Assembly (NCBI GenBank): GCA_040255675.1
Contig: JBDZVM010000021.1
Span: 3,973 to 67,972 of the forward strand
Length of the DNA: 64,000 nt
Source of the DNA: JBDZVM01 sp040255675
GTDB taxonomy: Bacteria; Actinomycetota; Actinomycetes; Acidothermales; Acidothermaceae
Reading direction: 5' to 3'
The notes under the pieces were generated by a model. It was not told the DNA's origin and made no database searches. It saw only the letters and a list, made by a program, of their open reading frames with translations. A program made the position numbers and the translations under genes. Shown piece after piece: positions 42,338 to 51,398 of the stretch. Position 1 is the stretch's first letter. Every line of letters begins with the position of its first letter.

Positions 42338-43951
42338 ATGTGTCGCTGGATGGACCGTGTCCGGAGATGCCGGCGGGGTGACGACCCGGGTTTCGCGATG
42401 CTTACCGTCATCCTTCTGATGGTTCTTGTCACGGGATTAGCGACTGTTGCGGTTGCCGCTGCCGTCCGCAACGTGCACGGATCTGGCCTCTCGCGCGCGA
42501 AGGTCCAGGCAGTCGATGCCGCGGAGGCCGGCGTGGACGATGTCTATGCGGAACTCCAGAACAGCATTGGAACATCGGTCCCGTGCGGCGGCGACATCAA
42601 GGGTACGTTGTCTTCGGGATCGACCTACGTCGTGAACATCGACTACTACTCGACGTACCCTCCCGCGGCAGGTGACACTCCGATCGCGTGCAGCAGTGGT
42701 ACGGGTCTAGCGTCGGCACCGGCGGCAGCGCTCATCACGGCCGTTGCCACGCCAACCCAGGCATACCAAGGTGCCGGCAATCTTGGCACACGTAAGGTCC
42801 AATCGCTCGTCAGGCTCAGTCCGCTGCCGTCATCATCGAACGGCTTCGACCAGGCATTGTTCTCTGACGCGTCTGTTACCACAACGAATTCGGTCACCAT
42901 CAACGGTGACGGTGGACTGAACGGCAACCTCTACACCAACGGCGACTTCGAGTGCAATAGTAATTCAACGTTCGCGGGTAGCGTCGTCACCCAAGGCTCC
43001 GCGTACGTCACCAACTCGTGCTCCGTCCAGGGTGATCTTTGGGCAGCGGGCAATGTCAAGGCGGACAGCAATCCGACCATTGCCGGCATGTTGAAGTCGA
43101 GTACCGGCAATGCAACGCTTCAATCGAGCGTAGGCATTGGAAAGGGTATTACGGTCGCGGGAACATGCTGCAGTAGCGCGCTTGGAAAGACAACAGATGG
43201 GAAAACGGCAACGAGCTACTGGAATCCCGTATCTTATGGGGTGACTGGTATGGCCGCACCGCCGCACATCGAGATGCCGCGCGTCCAGTTTGTGCCTTCC
43301 GATTGGGCGGGGGAGGGGTTTACCGAGGTCTCGTGGAAGGATGTGATCACGCCCGCGCTGAAGAATAGCAGTCACTCCGCGTGTACCGACCTCGGCAATT
43401 GGTCGGTGAAAAATGGCGTCGTCAACGTTCTGCCACCTTCGAAGACCGTGGAGCCGCTTCTTATCGACGCCCTCGATGACTGCAGCGGTACAGGGATATC
43501 GATGCAGAGCCTTACGCTTAAACTCTACGCGGACGCCGCAATCTTCGCGCCGTCCTTTGAGTTCCAAAACTCCCTTACGTTCACCTCGGGCGATGGAGCA
43601 GTGCACAACCTCTGGCTGATTGTGCCGTGGAGCAATGGCAGCGAGACGTGTGAATCCAGTGGTGTAGACAAGACCGTGGGCGGTTCCTCACCCAAAATCA
43701 GCTTCAATATCAACAGCGGTCTGTACTTCAACAACATACACACATTGGTCTACACGCCGGGTGGTATTGACGGCAGCAACCAGGTCAACATGACGGGCAA
43801 GGTGTACGCGTGCGATTTCGGCGGCAGCTCTGGCGACTTGCGGAATAGCTTCAATCTGACCTTCGATAAGGATTTGGGTGTTCCAGGCGTGAAGTCAACG
43901 GTGCCGACCACCTACAACGTGGACGTCGTGTACAAGCGAGAAGTGGGGTAG
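42338..43951 (+). CDS. PilX-like pilus assembly protein with repetitive beta-rich domain
   Basis: 537 residues from the ATG at 42338, fixed by AAGGAG seven bases upstream; an ATG at 42317 is also in frame. The start RRGDDPGFAMLTVILLMVLVTGLATVAVAA looks like the PilX N-terminal helix and lacks the +5 Glu. Residues about 185-290 repeat short Gly/Asn/Val units (NGDGGLNGNLYTNGDFECNS, then AGSVVTQGSAYVTNSCSVQG), suggesting a right-handed beta-helix. Several cysteines and a C-terminal domain follow. It probably assembles with the two preceding minor pilins. Confidence 0.8.
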   Translation: MCRWMDRVRRCRRGDDPGFAMLTVILLMVLVTGLATVAVAAAVRNVHGSGLSRAKVQAVDAAEAGVDDVYAELQNSIGTSVPCGGDIKGTLSSGSTYVVNIDYYSTYPPAAGDTPIACSSGTGLASAPAAALITAVATPTQAYQGAGNLGTRKVQSLVRLSPLPSSSNGFDQALFSDASVTTTNSVTINGDGGLNGNLYTNGDFECNSNSTFAGSVVTQGSAYVTNSCSVQGDLWAAGNVKADSNPTIAGMLKSSTGNATLQSSVGIGKGITVAGTCCSSALGKTTDGKTATSYWNPVSYGVTGMAAPPHIEMPRVQFVPSDWAGEGFTEVSWKDVITPALKNSSHSACTDLGNWSVKNGVVNVLPPSKTVEPLLIDALDDCSGTGISMQSLTLKLYADAAIFAPSFEFQNSLTFTSGDGAVHNLWLIVPWSNGSETCESSGVDKTVGGSSPKISFNINSGLYFNNIHTLVYTPGGIDGSNQVNMTGKVYACDFGGSSGDLRNSFNLTFDKDLGVPGVKSTVPTTYNVDVVYKREVG

Positions 43952-44015
43952 ACACGCACTTTTGTATCTCCGTTGAGCCGCATGCTTGGGCTGTGTGATA
44001 CGCGATGATGTCTGT

Positions 44016-44798
44016 ATGCGCCTCTTGACCGTCCTTCTCTGCTGCTTGCTCGGCTTGGCCGTGGGCTCGTTCTTGAACGTCGTCATCTGGCGTGTCCCAC
44101 GCGGCGAGTCGGTCGTCCGTCCACGGTCTCGGTGCCCTGAGTGTCACCACGCGATCCGGGCCCGCGACAACATTCCAGTCGTCAGCTGGATCATCTTGCG
44201 TGGCAGATGCCGTGACTGTCGGGCGCCCGTGAAGCTGCGATACCCGATCGTGGAGGGCAGTACCGGCGTTCTGTTCGGTCTACTTGCCTGGCACTTCGGG
44301 CCCGGCGCGGCGCTGCCAGCTTTCTTGTACTTAGGTGCGATAAGTGTCGCTCTCGCCTCCATCGATCTCGACCTGCATCGTCTGCCGAACTCGCTGACGC
44401 TGCCTTCGTACGTCGTTGGCGGTGTTTTGTTGCTCGTAGCTTCGATCTTCGATGGACACCCGGCGTGGCTGTTACGAGCGGGCTTGGGTATGGTCGCGCT
44501 CTACGCGCTGTACTTCTTGCTCCGTCTCGGATACCCGCGCGGCATGGGGTTCGGCGACGTCAAGCTCGCGGGTGTGCTGGGCATGTACCTCGGCTACCTG
44601 GGGTGGGAAGTACTTGTTACGGGTGCTTTTCTCGGCTTCCTGCTTGGTGGTGTGGTGGGGGTGGGACTCATGCTCGCACGACGAGCCAGTCGCAAGTCGA
44701 TGATCCCGTTCGGCCCATTCATGCTTGGCGGTGCACTACTTGCCGTATTCATCGGAGGTGCTCTCACGAGCATCTACACAGGAGTAACGCTCCACTAA
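44016..44798 (+). CDS. pilD: prepilin peptidase (type IV leader peptidase)
   Basis: 260 residues. It begins with the membrane helix LLGLAVGSFLNVVIWRVPRG, then two CxxC pairs (CPEC at 40-43, CRDC at 65-68) that bind zinc, and multiple membrane helices. The two catalytic aspartates are in SIDLDLHRLPNSL and GMGFGDVKLAG. It cleaves and may N-methylate the pilins encoded upstream. The ATG at 44016 is chosen since it places the first helix correctly; a TTG at 43986 is an alternative. Cys motifs indicate a bifunctional-type enzyme. Confidence 0.93.
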   Translation: MRLLTVLLCCLLGLAVGSFLNVVIWRVPRGESVVRPRSRCPECHHAIRARDNIPVVSWIILRGRCRDCRAPVKLRYPIVEGSTGVLFGLLAWHFGPGAALPAFLYLGAISVALASIDLDLHRLPNSLTLPSYVVGGVLLLVASIFDGHPAWLLRAGLGMVALYALYFLLRLGYPRGMGFGDVKLAGVLGMYLGYLGWEVLVTGAFLGFLLGGVVGVGLMLARRASRKSMIPFGPFMLGGALLAVFIGGALTSIYTGVTLH

Positions 44799-44929
44799 GC
44801 CAGCCGGACCACATCGAAGGCTCCATTTGCTCAAGGCGACGTCCCGCGCGACCGATGCCCTCCTTGAACAGAACCGGGAGAAGGCCCGGTCTCGGCGCGG
44901 CTCGCAGGCTGCATGCAGGAGATGTCATC

Positions 44930-45979
44930 GTGGCAGGACGCGTGACGGTAGGTCTCGATATCGGGACCTCTGGCGTGCGCGCCGCCGAGCTCTCGCTCGG
45001 CCGTGGCGGCGTGACGCTCGAACATTTCGGGCAGGTGGCACTACCACCGGGCGCCGTCTCGAACGGCGAAGTCGTTGATGAAGACGCCGTCGCTTCGGCT
45101 ATCAAGCGACTCTGGAAGGATGGCGGCTTCTCGACAAAGCGTGTAGCGCTAGGTGTGGCGAACCAGAAAGTCGTGGTTCGGCAGGTTGATCTAGTCTGGA
45201 TGGAGCCAACCGAACTGCGCAAGGCGCTTTCGTTCCAGGTGCAGGATTACATCCCTATCCCCGTCGAAGATGCTGTCCTTGACTTTCATCCGATTGAAGA
45301 ATTCACGAACGAAGACGGCGCGCGGATGATCCGGGTTCTTCTCGTCGCGGCAGCACGGAACATGGTTCGGAGCACGCTGCAATCGGTCAGCAAGGCAGGG
45401 TTGCGGGCAACGGCTGTTGACCTGACGGCGTTTGCCCTGATCCGAGCGGCAGTCCATCTCGGTGAGTTCGATCTCGAAACGGCAGCAACTGCCGTGGTAG
45501 ACGTCGGTTCTCGGGTGACCAATATTGTCGTACATCAAAACGGGATTCCGCGGTTTGTCAGAATCCTCTTGATGGGTGGCGGCGATGTCACCGATACCGT
45601 TGCGGAACGGCTCGGTGTTCCCGCAGAGCACGCCGAGGGGTTGAAGCAGCAACCAATCGCCGCCGACACAGCTGATGCCACTGCTCGTGCTATTCAGGCG
45701 AGCACGGCGTCGTTTGTCGAAGAGGTCCGCGGTTCCCTGGACTACTACCGCGCCGCGCCCGGGTCGGTGCAGATTAGCCGGCTCCTGGTCACTGGCGGAG
45801 CATCCCGGTTGCATAACCTCATTCCTAGACTTGGCGAAGCTACCCGGCTGCCAGTGACGCAGGCGAACTTCGTATCAAAGCTTCGTCTCGGCAAGACCGG
45901 GCTTTCCGAGGAGCAACTTCGATACAGCGATCCGCTTGCTGCGGTTCCGATCGGCCTTGCCTTGGGAGTGGCCTCGTGA
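44930..45979 (+). CDS. pilM: type IV pilus assembly protein PilM
   Basis: 349 residues from the GTG at 44930, seven bases after AGGAGA. Actin-like fold: VGLDIGTSGVRAAELSLGRG (phosphate 1), VKR/VGVANQKVVVRQVDL, AAARNMVRSTLQSVSKAG, AVVDVGSRVTNIVV (phosphate 2) and LLVTGGASRLHNLIPRLGEA (adenosine). PilM binds ATP and PilN's cytoplasmic N-terminus, linking the platform to PilB. pilN overlaps its stop by four bases. Confidence 0.93.
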   Translation: MAGRVTVGLDIGTSGVRAAELSLGRGGVTLEHFGQVALPPGAVSNGEVVDEDAVASAIKRLWKDGGFSTKRVALGVANQKVVVRQVDLVWMEPTELRKALSFQVQDYIPIPVEDAVLDFHPIEEFTNEDGARMIRVLLVAAARNMVRSTLQSVSKAGLRATAVDLTAFALIRAAVHLGEFDLETAATAVVDVGSRVTNIVVHQNGIPRFVRILLMGGGDVTDTVAERLGVPAEHAEGLKQQPIAADTADATARAIQASTASFVEEVRGSLDYYRAAPGSVQISRLLVTGGASRLHNLIPRLGEATRLPVTQANFVSKLRLGKTGLSEEQLRYSDPLAAVPIGLALGVAS

Positions 45980-46650
45980 GCGTGCAGACAATCAACCGGC
46001 AGACTCAATTGCCGAGTGTCAACCTGATCCCACCCGAAATTCAGGAGGCGCGCGACTTTAACCGCCTCCAATTTGGTCTTGCGGCGTTAGTCGCGTTGGC
46101 GGTAGCCGGCGTTGGAGCATTTTATGTCCAGGCCCGCTCCGGAGAAGGCGACGCGCGCGCCGCTCTGGCGGACGCGCAGGCTCAACAGCAAGCGGCTCAA
46201 CGCAAGCTCCATGGTTTGCAGTATGTGACAGCTGCCAAGCAAGACGCCGCCGCCGCGGAAGCGACGTTGACGCAAGCGCGTAGCACGAACGTCCACTGGT
46301 CCGACACCCTGAACGACCTTAGCGTGTCGTTGCCGACGAACGTGTGGTACACGTCGCTGAACATTGTCGAGGCGGCGAAGCCCGGCACGTTCTTGACCTC
46401 CGGTGATGTCCCGGATGACCTTGCGATCATCACTTTGCAGGGCTACGGCCGACAGCACAACGACGTCGCCGCGTGGCTGAACGCGATGGAGAACGTGCCG
46501 GCGTTCAAAAGCCAGACGTTCTCCAGCTCAAAGGAAAGCCTCATCGGGCCTACTCCCGTTGTGCAATTCGCCGCGACAGTCAGCGTAGACAAGAGCGCCC
46601 TCAAGCCCTGCGACAAGCCAGACCAGGCGTCTGAGCCAGGAGTGTGCTGA
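45976..46650 (+). CDS. pilN: type IV pilus assembly protein PilN
   Basis: 224 residues. The cytoplasmic N-terminus contains QLPSVNLIPPEIQEARDFNR; NLIPPEI is the PilM-binding INLLPW-type motif. One membrane helix (about 36-53), a coiled segment (ALADAQAQQQAAQRKLHGLQ) and a Fimbrial-assembly (PilN) ferredoxin-like domain follow. Two Cys near the C-terminus (KPCDKP and the final residue) could pair outside the membrane. GTG overlaps the pilM stop. Confidence 0.9.
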   Translation: MSVQTINRQTQLPSVNLIPPEIQEARDFNRLQFGLAALVALAVAGVGAFYVQARSGEGDARAALADAQAQQQAAQRKLHGLQYVTAAKQDAAAAEATLTQARSTNVHWSDTLNDLSVSLPTNVWYTSLNIVEAAKPGTFLTSGDVPDDLAIITLQGYGRQHNDVAAWLNAMENVPAFKSQTFSSSKESLIGPTPVVQFAATVSVDKSALKPCDKPDQASEPGVC

Positions 46651-46653
46651 CAA

Positions 46654-47382
46654 ATGAGCCGTTCACAGCGATGGGCCGCGGCGACCGCCGTTGTGGTCGT
46701 CCTTGTTTTTGCAGTCGGATGGCTAGCTCTGATTTCGCCGCAGCGCTCTCGAACCGCGAGCTTGCACAGTCAGGCCGACTCCACTAACCAGCAGGTCATG
46801 AGCCTCGATACGCAGATCAGCAGGCTGCAGAAGGAAGCAGGCGACGTAGTCCAGCAGAAGGCTCGTATTCAAGAGATCGCAACCGAAATACCTTCGGCGC
46901 CGAATCTTGCGAGCTACATCAGGTCCCTGACCTCAAAGGCCAGCGACACCGGCGTCGATCTCGTCTCGATTGCGCCGGCGGCACCCGTTGCGGCAACAGT
47001 CACTGCTGTGAAGCCGGCGGCGAGGGTTACTGCGTCGGCGTCGCCATCTCCGAGCGCGGGAGCGACCACCGCGCCAACGCCGCGAACACCGGTCGCCCCT
47101 CAAAGTAACCTCAGTGTGATCACTATGCAGCTCCAGGTTGCTGGGGATTATTGGCAGATTCAGCGCTTCCTCAACGAGCTACAAGATCTTAAACGCGTTA
47201 CCGTTGTCAGCGCACTGGCGCTCTCGCCCGGTGGTCACCGGACGCAAGCGCAGACGGCCAATGTCGATCCTGCCGATAGCTGGCGGACGCTGAACGGGTC
47301 GGTCACCCTTGCGATCTTTATGACCGACGCTCCGCTTGCTACGGCCTCTGCGCCAGCGCCTTCTCCAAGTCCGAGTCATTAG
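46654..47382 (+). CDS. pilO: type IV pilus assembly protein PilO
   Basis: 242 residues. One N-terminal membrane helix (RWAAATAVVVVLVFAVGWLAL), a coiled coil (about 30-75: QADSTNQQVMSLDTQISRLQ), then LASYIRSLTSKASDTGVDLVSI and a ferredoxin-like C-terminal domain (VITMQLQVAGDYWQIQRFLNEL), interrupted by a Pro/Thr/Ala/Ser linker around 115-150. It likely pairs with PilN in the alignment complex. Three bases separate it from pilN. Confidence 0.9.
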   Translation: MSRSQRWAAATAVVVVLVFAVGWLALISPQRSRTASLHSQADSTNQQVMSLDTQISRLQKEAGDVVQQKARIQEIATEIPSAPNLASYIRSLTSKASDTGVDLVSIAPAAPVAATVTAVKPAARVTASASPSPSAGATTAPTPRTPVAPQSNLSVITMQLQVAGDYWQIQRFLNELQDLKRVTVVSALALSPGGHRTQAQTANVDPADSWRTLNGSVTLAIFMTDAPLATASAPAPSPSPSH

Positions 47383-47392
47383 GGATCCTTTG

Positions 47393-48097
47393 ATGAGCAA
47401 CGAATCGCTGCAAGGAGCTCGGCACGCACATCGGCGCGGCCGTAGGCCGCACGTGCTCACATCGCTCAGTGCATGCGCGATCCTTGCCGCCGCCGGTGGC
47501 GTCTTCGTCGCGACTAACGGTGGCGGCACCGGGTCGTCGGCAGGCGAGAAAACGGGCGTCATGGAAGCGGCTAATGTGCAGGCGGCCGCCTCGTCTCCGA
47601 TGACGATACCGCCAAATGCCAATGGACCAGTGGGACGCAATCCTTTTATGCCACTGGTCTTTCCACCAGCCGCGCCAAAGGCGTCGGCCGCACCGTCGCC
47701 CATACCTTCACCGACGCCGTCCCCGCCGTCCCCGACGTCCGCGCCGACGCCGATCGTGATCGTCGTGCCGACAGCGCCCGCGAAGACGACGTCGCCGACG
47801 GCGACGGTGACGGCAACGCCATCGCCGACGGGCTTGCCCACGGCCGGACAGGCGATCACGTTGACGCTGGTCAGCCTCGACGCGACAAACGCGACGGTCA
47901 ACGCGACAGTCACGATCGGCAAGACCACGACGCCGTACGACAACCTCAAGCCAGGCCAGGTTTTCGGCACCTACTTCAAGCTGGTGTCGATTCTTAGTAG
48001 CGATCCGGCTAGCCCGCCGGTCATGTACGGGGCCGACTTCCAGTACGGCGATCAGTTCGCCCAGCTAGCCGTCGGCGACTCGTCGCAGTTCGGCTGA
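47393..48097 (+). CDS. PilP/GspC-like pilus protein with Pro/Thr-rich linker
   Basis: 234 residues from the ATG at 47393, seven bases after AGGGA. A basic cytoplasmic N-terminus, one membrane helix (around 24-41), then VGRNPFMPLVF, which recalls the NPF/DPF motif ahead of the homology region in PilP and GspC. A long Pro/Thr/Ser linker follows, and a C-terminal beta domain (TLVSLDATNATVNATVTIG, LKPGQVFGTYFKLVSI). Place and topology fit a PilP analogue completing the MNO(P) complex, though without a secretin to contact. The assignment is an inference. Confidence 0.7.
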   Translation: MSNESLQGARHAHRRGRRPHVLTSLSACAILAAAGGVFVATNGGGTGSSAGEKTGVMEAANVQAAASSPMTIPPNANGPVGRNPFMPLVFPPAAPKASAAPSPIPSPTPSPPSPTSAPTPIVIVVPTAPAKTTSPTATVTATPSPTGLPTAGQAITLTLVSLDATNATVNATVTIGKTTTPYDNLKPGQVFGTYFKLVSILSSDPASPPVMYGADFQYGDQFAQLAVGDSSQFG

Positions 48098-48117
48098 TCC
48101 AGCACTAGACCATCACG

Positions 48118-48143
48118 GCCTCGCCCGGCTTGCCGGGCGGGGC
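48118..48143 (+). terminator. hairpin at the end of the pilus cluster, possible terminator
   Basis: GCCTCGCCCGG and CCGGGCGGGGC form an 11-base-pair stem with one G-U pair and loop CTTG. No T-run follows, so termination is uncertain; the position, 20 bases after the last pilus gene and before aroC, is suggestive. Confidence 0.45.
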
Positions 48144-48200
48144 CGCGTCCGTTAAGGGTGTCGCGGCACGCCAAGTCGCGCTCGTGGGAGACTCACCACC

Positions 48201-49379
48201 ATGTTGCGTTGGCTGACCGCCGGCGAGTCGCACGGCCCCGCGCTCGTCGCCGTCCTCGAGGGCCTGCCCGCGGGCGTGTGTGTCACGACGGCGGACGTCG
48301 GCAGTGCGCTGGCTCGCCGTCGTGCCGGCTATGGCCGTGGCGCGCGCATGTCGTTCGAGCGCGACGACGTCGAGTTTTTGGGCGGCGTTAGGCATGGCGT
48401 CACCATGGGGAGCCCGGTCGCCGTCAGGGTCGGCAACACCGAGTGGCCGAAATGGGAGAAGGTCATGGCGGCCGATCCGGTTGATCCGGCCGAACTCGAA
48501 GCACTTGCCCGCAACGCGCCGCTCACCAGGCCCCGGCCCGGCCACGCCGACCTCGTGGGCATGCAAAAGTATGGCCTTGACGAGATTCGGCCGATCCTCG
48601 AACGGGCCAGCGCCCGCGAGACCGCCGCGCGTGTCGCGCTAGGCGAAGTCGCGCGTCGTTTCTTGAAGCAGGCGCTCGACATCGACGTCCTGAGCCATGT
48701 CGTGTCGATCGGCGAAGCGCGCATCCCCGACGGCGTGGTGCCCCAGCCGCAAGACCTGGAGCGTGTCGACGCCGATCCGGTGCGCTGCTTCGATCCCGAC
48801 GCGAGCAAGGCGATGGTGGCCGAGATCGATGCCGCGCACAAGGACGGCGACACCCTCGGCGGCGTGGTCGAAGTCGTCGTGCACGGCTTGCCGCCCGGGC
48901 TCGGCAGCCACGCGCATTGGGACCGTCGCCTCGATGCGCGGTTGGCCGCCGCCCTCATGTCGATCCAGGCCATGAAAGGCGTCGAGGTGGGCGACGGTTT
49001 CACTACTGCTCGCCGGCGGGGCTCGCAAGCGCACGACGAGATCGAGAATTCCCCGGACGGCGTGCGCCGCCGCACCAACCGCGCCGGCGGAACGGAGGGC
49101 GGCATGTCGACTGGCGAGCCGCTTCGCGTGCGGGCGGCGATGAAGCCCATCTCGACGATTCCGCGTGCCCTCGACACCATCGACGTTCGCACGGGCGAGG
49201 TGGCGAAAGCCATCAACCAGCGAAGTGACGTTTGCGCCGTGCCTGCCGCCGGTGTGGTCGGCGAGGCGATGGTGGCGCTCGTCATCGCCGACGCCGTGGT
49301 CGAGAAGTTCGGTGGCGACTCGGTCGCGGAAGTGCGCCGAAACCTGCGCGGCTACGTCGACACCCTGGTCGTCGGCTGA
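48201..49379 (+). CDS. aroC: chorismate synthase
   Basis: 392 residues. MLRWLTAGESHGPALVAVLEG, RRRAGYGRGARMSFERDDVE and RPRPGHADLVGMQKYG are the family signatures; conserved FMN-contact residues also appear in RASARETAARVALGEVARR, NRAGGTEGGMSTGEPLRVR and the PRALDTIDVRTGE region. It forms chorismate from EPSP using reduced FMN. It starts the aroC-aroK-aroB-aroQ run, with one- to four-base overlaps throughout. Confidence 0.96.
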   Translation: MLRWLTAGESHGPALVAVLEGLPAGVCVTTADVGSALARRRAGYGRGARMSFERDDVEFLGGVRHGVTMGSPVAVRVGNTEWPKWEKVMAADPVDPAELEALARNAPLTRPRPGHADLVGMQKYGLDEIRPILERASARETAARVALGEVARRFLKQALDIDVLSHVVSIGEARIPDGVVPQPQDLERVDADPVRCFDPDASKAMVAEIDAAHKDGDTLGGVVEVVVHGLPPGLGSHAHWDRRLDARLAAALMSIQAMKGVEVGDGFTTARRRGSQAHDEIENSPDGVRRRTNRAGGTEGGMSTGEPLRVRAAMKPISTIPRALDTIDVRTGEVAKAINQRSDVCAVPAAGVVGEAMVALVIADAVVEKFGGDSVAEVRRNLRGYVDTLVVG

Positions 49380-49879
49380 TGGCACCCCGAGTCGTTCTCG
49401 TCGGGCCCCCGGGCGCGGGTAAAACCACCGTGGGCACGCTGCTTGCCGAACGGCTCGGCATCGAATTCGAAGACACCGACGCCGACATCGAAAAGCGCGC
49501 TGGCGTAAGCATTCCAGACATCTTCATCGAACACGGCGAAGAGCAGTTCCGTGCGCTCGAGCGCGAGTCGGTCAGCGCCTGCCTCGCTCAGCACGACGGT
49601 GTGCTGGCCTTGGGTGGCGGCGCGGTGATGGACGCCGAAACCCGCGACGCGTTGCGTCACCACACCGTCGTCTATCTCAGCGTCGAATTGGCCGATGCCA
49701 CCAAGCGGGTGGGTTTCAATCGCGACCGCCCCTTGTTGCTCGGAAATCCGCGGGCACAACTGCACGCGCTGATGGACGAACGCCGGCCGCTGTACGAAGA
49801 GGTCGCGACCGTGTCGGTGTCAACGTCTGGCAAGACGCCCGACCAAGTCGTCGACGAAATCGAAAAGGCGCTTGCGTGA
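49379..49879 (+). CDS. aroK: shikimate kinase
   Basis: 166 residues from the ATG at 49379, whose A is the last base of the aroC stop. P-loop GPPGAGKTTVG, shikimate-binding EDTDADIEKRAG with the DxD pair, the GGGA segment LALGGGAVMD and the lid arginine in NRDRPLLLG are visible. It phosphorylates shikimate with ATP. aroB overlaps its stop by four bases. Confidence 0.95.
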   Translation: MAPRVVLVGPPGAGKTTVGTLLAERLGIEFEDTDADIEKRAGVSIPDIFIEHGEEQFRALERESVSACLAQHDGVLALGGGAVMDAETRDALRHHTVVYLSVELADATKRVGFNRDRPLLLGNPRAQLHALMDERRPLYEEVATVSVSTSGKTPDQVVDEIEKALA

Positions 49880-50964
49880 CGACCAGCATTACTGTCGAAG
49901 GCGAGCAGCCGTACGACGTCGTCGTCGGGTTCGGCGCGTCGTCGCGGCTACGCGGGCTCGTCCCGGACGACGTCCGGCGGATCGCCGTGATTCACCAGCC
50001 CATCGTCGCCGCGCTCGTTCGCGAAATCACCGAGCGGCTCGACGATTTCGACGTCGTCTCGATCGAAATACCGGACGCCGAAGCAGCCAAGACCATCGAG
50101 ACCGCGGCGATGTGCTGGAACATCCTCGGTGGCAACGGATTCACCCGCAGCGACATGGTTATCGGCGTCGGCGGGGGAGCGGCCACCGACCTAGCGGGTT
50201 ACGTGGCGGCGGCGTGGCTGCGCGGGGTTCGGGTGGTGCAAGTTCCGACGACGTTGGTCGGCATGGTCGACGCCGCCATCGGCGGAAAGACCGGCGTCAA
50301 CACCGAAGCGGGCAAGAATCTGGTCGGCGCGTTTCATCCGCCGTCCGGCGTCTTGTGCGACTTGTCGATGCTCGAAACTGTGCCGCCGCGCGATTACGCC
50401 GCGGGGCTTGCCGAGGTGGTGAAGACCGGCTTTATCGCCGACCCGGTAATTCTCGAGTTGGTCGAATCCGACCCGAAGGCGGCGCTGGCGCCGTCCGGTC
50501 GGCATACTGCCGAACTCGTGGAGCGGTCGGTCGCGGTGAAGGCCGCCGTCGTAGGCGCCGATCTGCGCGAAACGAAGGCGGTCGGGCCCGGAGGCATTGG
50601 CAGAGAAATCCTGAACTATGGCCACACGCTCGGGCACGCCATCGAAAAGCGCGAGCGTTATACGTGGCGGCACGGAGACGCGGTTTCGGTCGGTCTCGTC
50701 TACGCCGCGGCGCTCTCGCGGCATGCGGGCATGCTCGATGCGAAAACAACCAAGCGCCATCGTGAAATCTTACGGTCGCTGGGGTTACCGACCACCTATG
50801 AGGCCGACGCGTGGCCGGCACTTCGTGCCGCGATGAGTATCGACAAGAAAACACGCGGTCGCACGTTGCGGTTCGTCGTGCTCGAAGCCGTCGGACGGGT
50901 GCGAATCCTCACCGATCCCGACCCCGCAATCCTAGAAAAAGCCTACGCGGAGGTGGCCCGATGA
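49876..50964 (+). CDS. aroB: 3-dehydroquinate synthase
   Basis: 362 residues. NAD-binding GVGGGAATDLAGYVAAAWLR, PTTLVGMVDAAIGGKTGVN, the zinc ligand regions AAGLAEVVKTGFI and LNYGHTLGHAIEK, and the DKKTRGRTLRFVVLE ending identify DHQ synthase. It converts DAHP to 3-dehydroquinate. The gene overlaps both aroK and aroQ by four bases. Confidence 0.96.
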   Translation: MTTSITVEGEQPYDVVVGFGASSRLRGLVPDDVRRIAVIHQPIVAALVREITERLDDFDVVSIEIPDAEAAKTIETAAMCWNILGGNGFTRSDMVIGVGGGAATDLAGYVAAAWLRGVRVVQVPTTLVGMVDAAIGGKTGVNTEAGKNLVGAFHPPSGVLCDLSMLETVPPRDYAAGLAEVVKTGFIADPVILELVESDPKAALAPSGRHTAELVERSVAVKAAVVGADLRETKAVGPGGIGREILNYGHTLGHAIEKRERYTWRHGDAVSVGLVYAAALSRHAGMLDAKTTKRHREILRSLGLPTTYEADAWPALRAAMSIDKKTRGRTLRFVVLEAVGRVRILTDPDPAILEKAYAEVAR

Positions 50965-51398
50965 CTCGTGTGCTCGTGCTCAACGGACCGAACCTCTCGC
51001 GCCTTGGTTCTCGCGAGCCCGACGTTTACGGCAACCAGACGTACGACGACCTCGTGGCGTTCTGCGCGAAAACCGCGGCAGAACTCGGGCTCGAAGTCGA
51101 CGTCCGGCAAACCAACGACGAAGCCGAACTGGTGTCGTGGCTGCACGGTGCCGCCGACACCCGCACACCGGTTGTGCTCAATCCGGGGGCGTTCACGCAC
51201 TATTCGTACGCGCTGCGCGACGCGATCGCGATGCGCACCGCGGCGCTCATCGAGGTGCACATCACCAATCCGGCCAGCCGCGAAGAATTCCGGCACACGT
51301 CGGTGGTCGCGGCCGTCGCGAGCGGAACCATCGCCGGCTTCGGGCTCAACTCGTACCGGCTCGCGCTCCAGGCCATCGCCGGCATGGCTGATCAATAA
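50961..51398 (+). CDS. aroQ: type II 3-dehydroquinate dehydratase
   Basis: 145 residues from the ATG at 50961 overlapping the aroB stop. VLVLNGPNLSRLGSREPDVYG, NPGAFTHYSYALRDAI and EVHITNPASREEFRHTSVV include the catalytic Tyr loop and His of the type II enzyme. It dehydrates 3-dehydroquinate to 3-dehydroshikimate, the substrate of AroE. In most Actinobacteria a Xaa-Pro peptidase gene follows; here VapBC does. Confidence 0.95.
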   Translation: MTRVLVLNGPNLSRLGSREPDVYGNQTYDDLVAFCAKTAAELGLEVDVRQTNDEAELVSWLHGAADTRTPVVLNPGAFTHYSYALRDAIAMRTAALIEVHITNPASREEFRHTSVVAAVASGTIAGFGLNSYRLALQAIAGMADQ

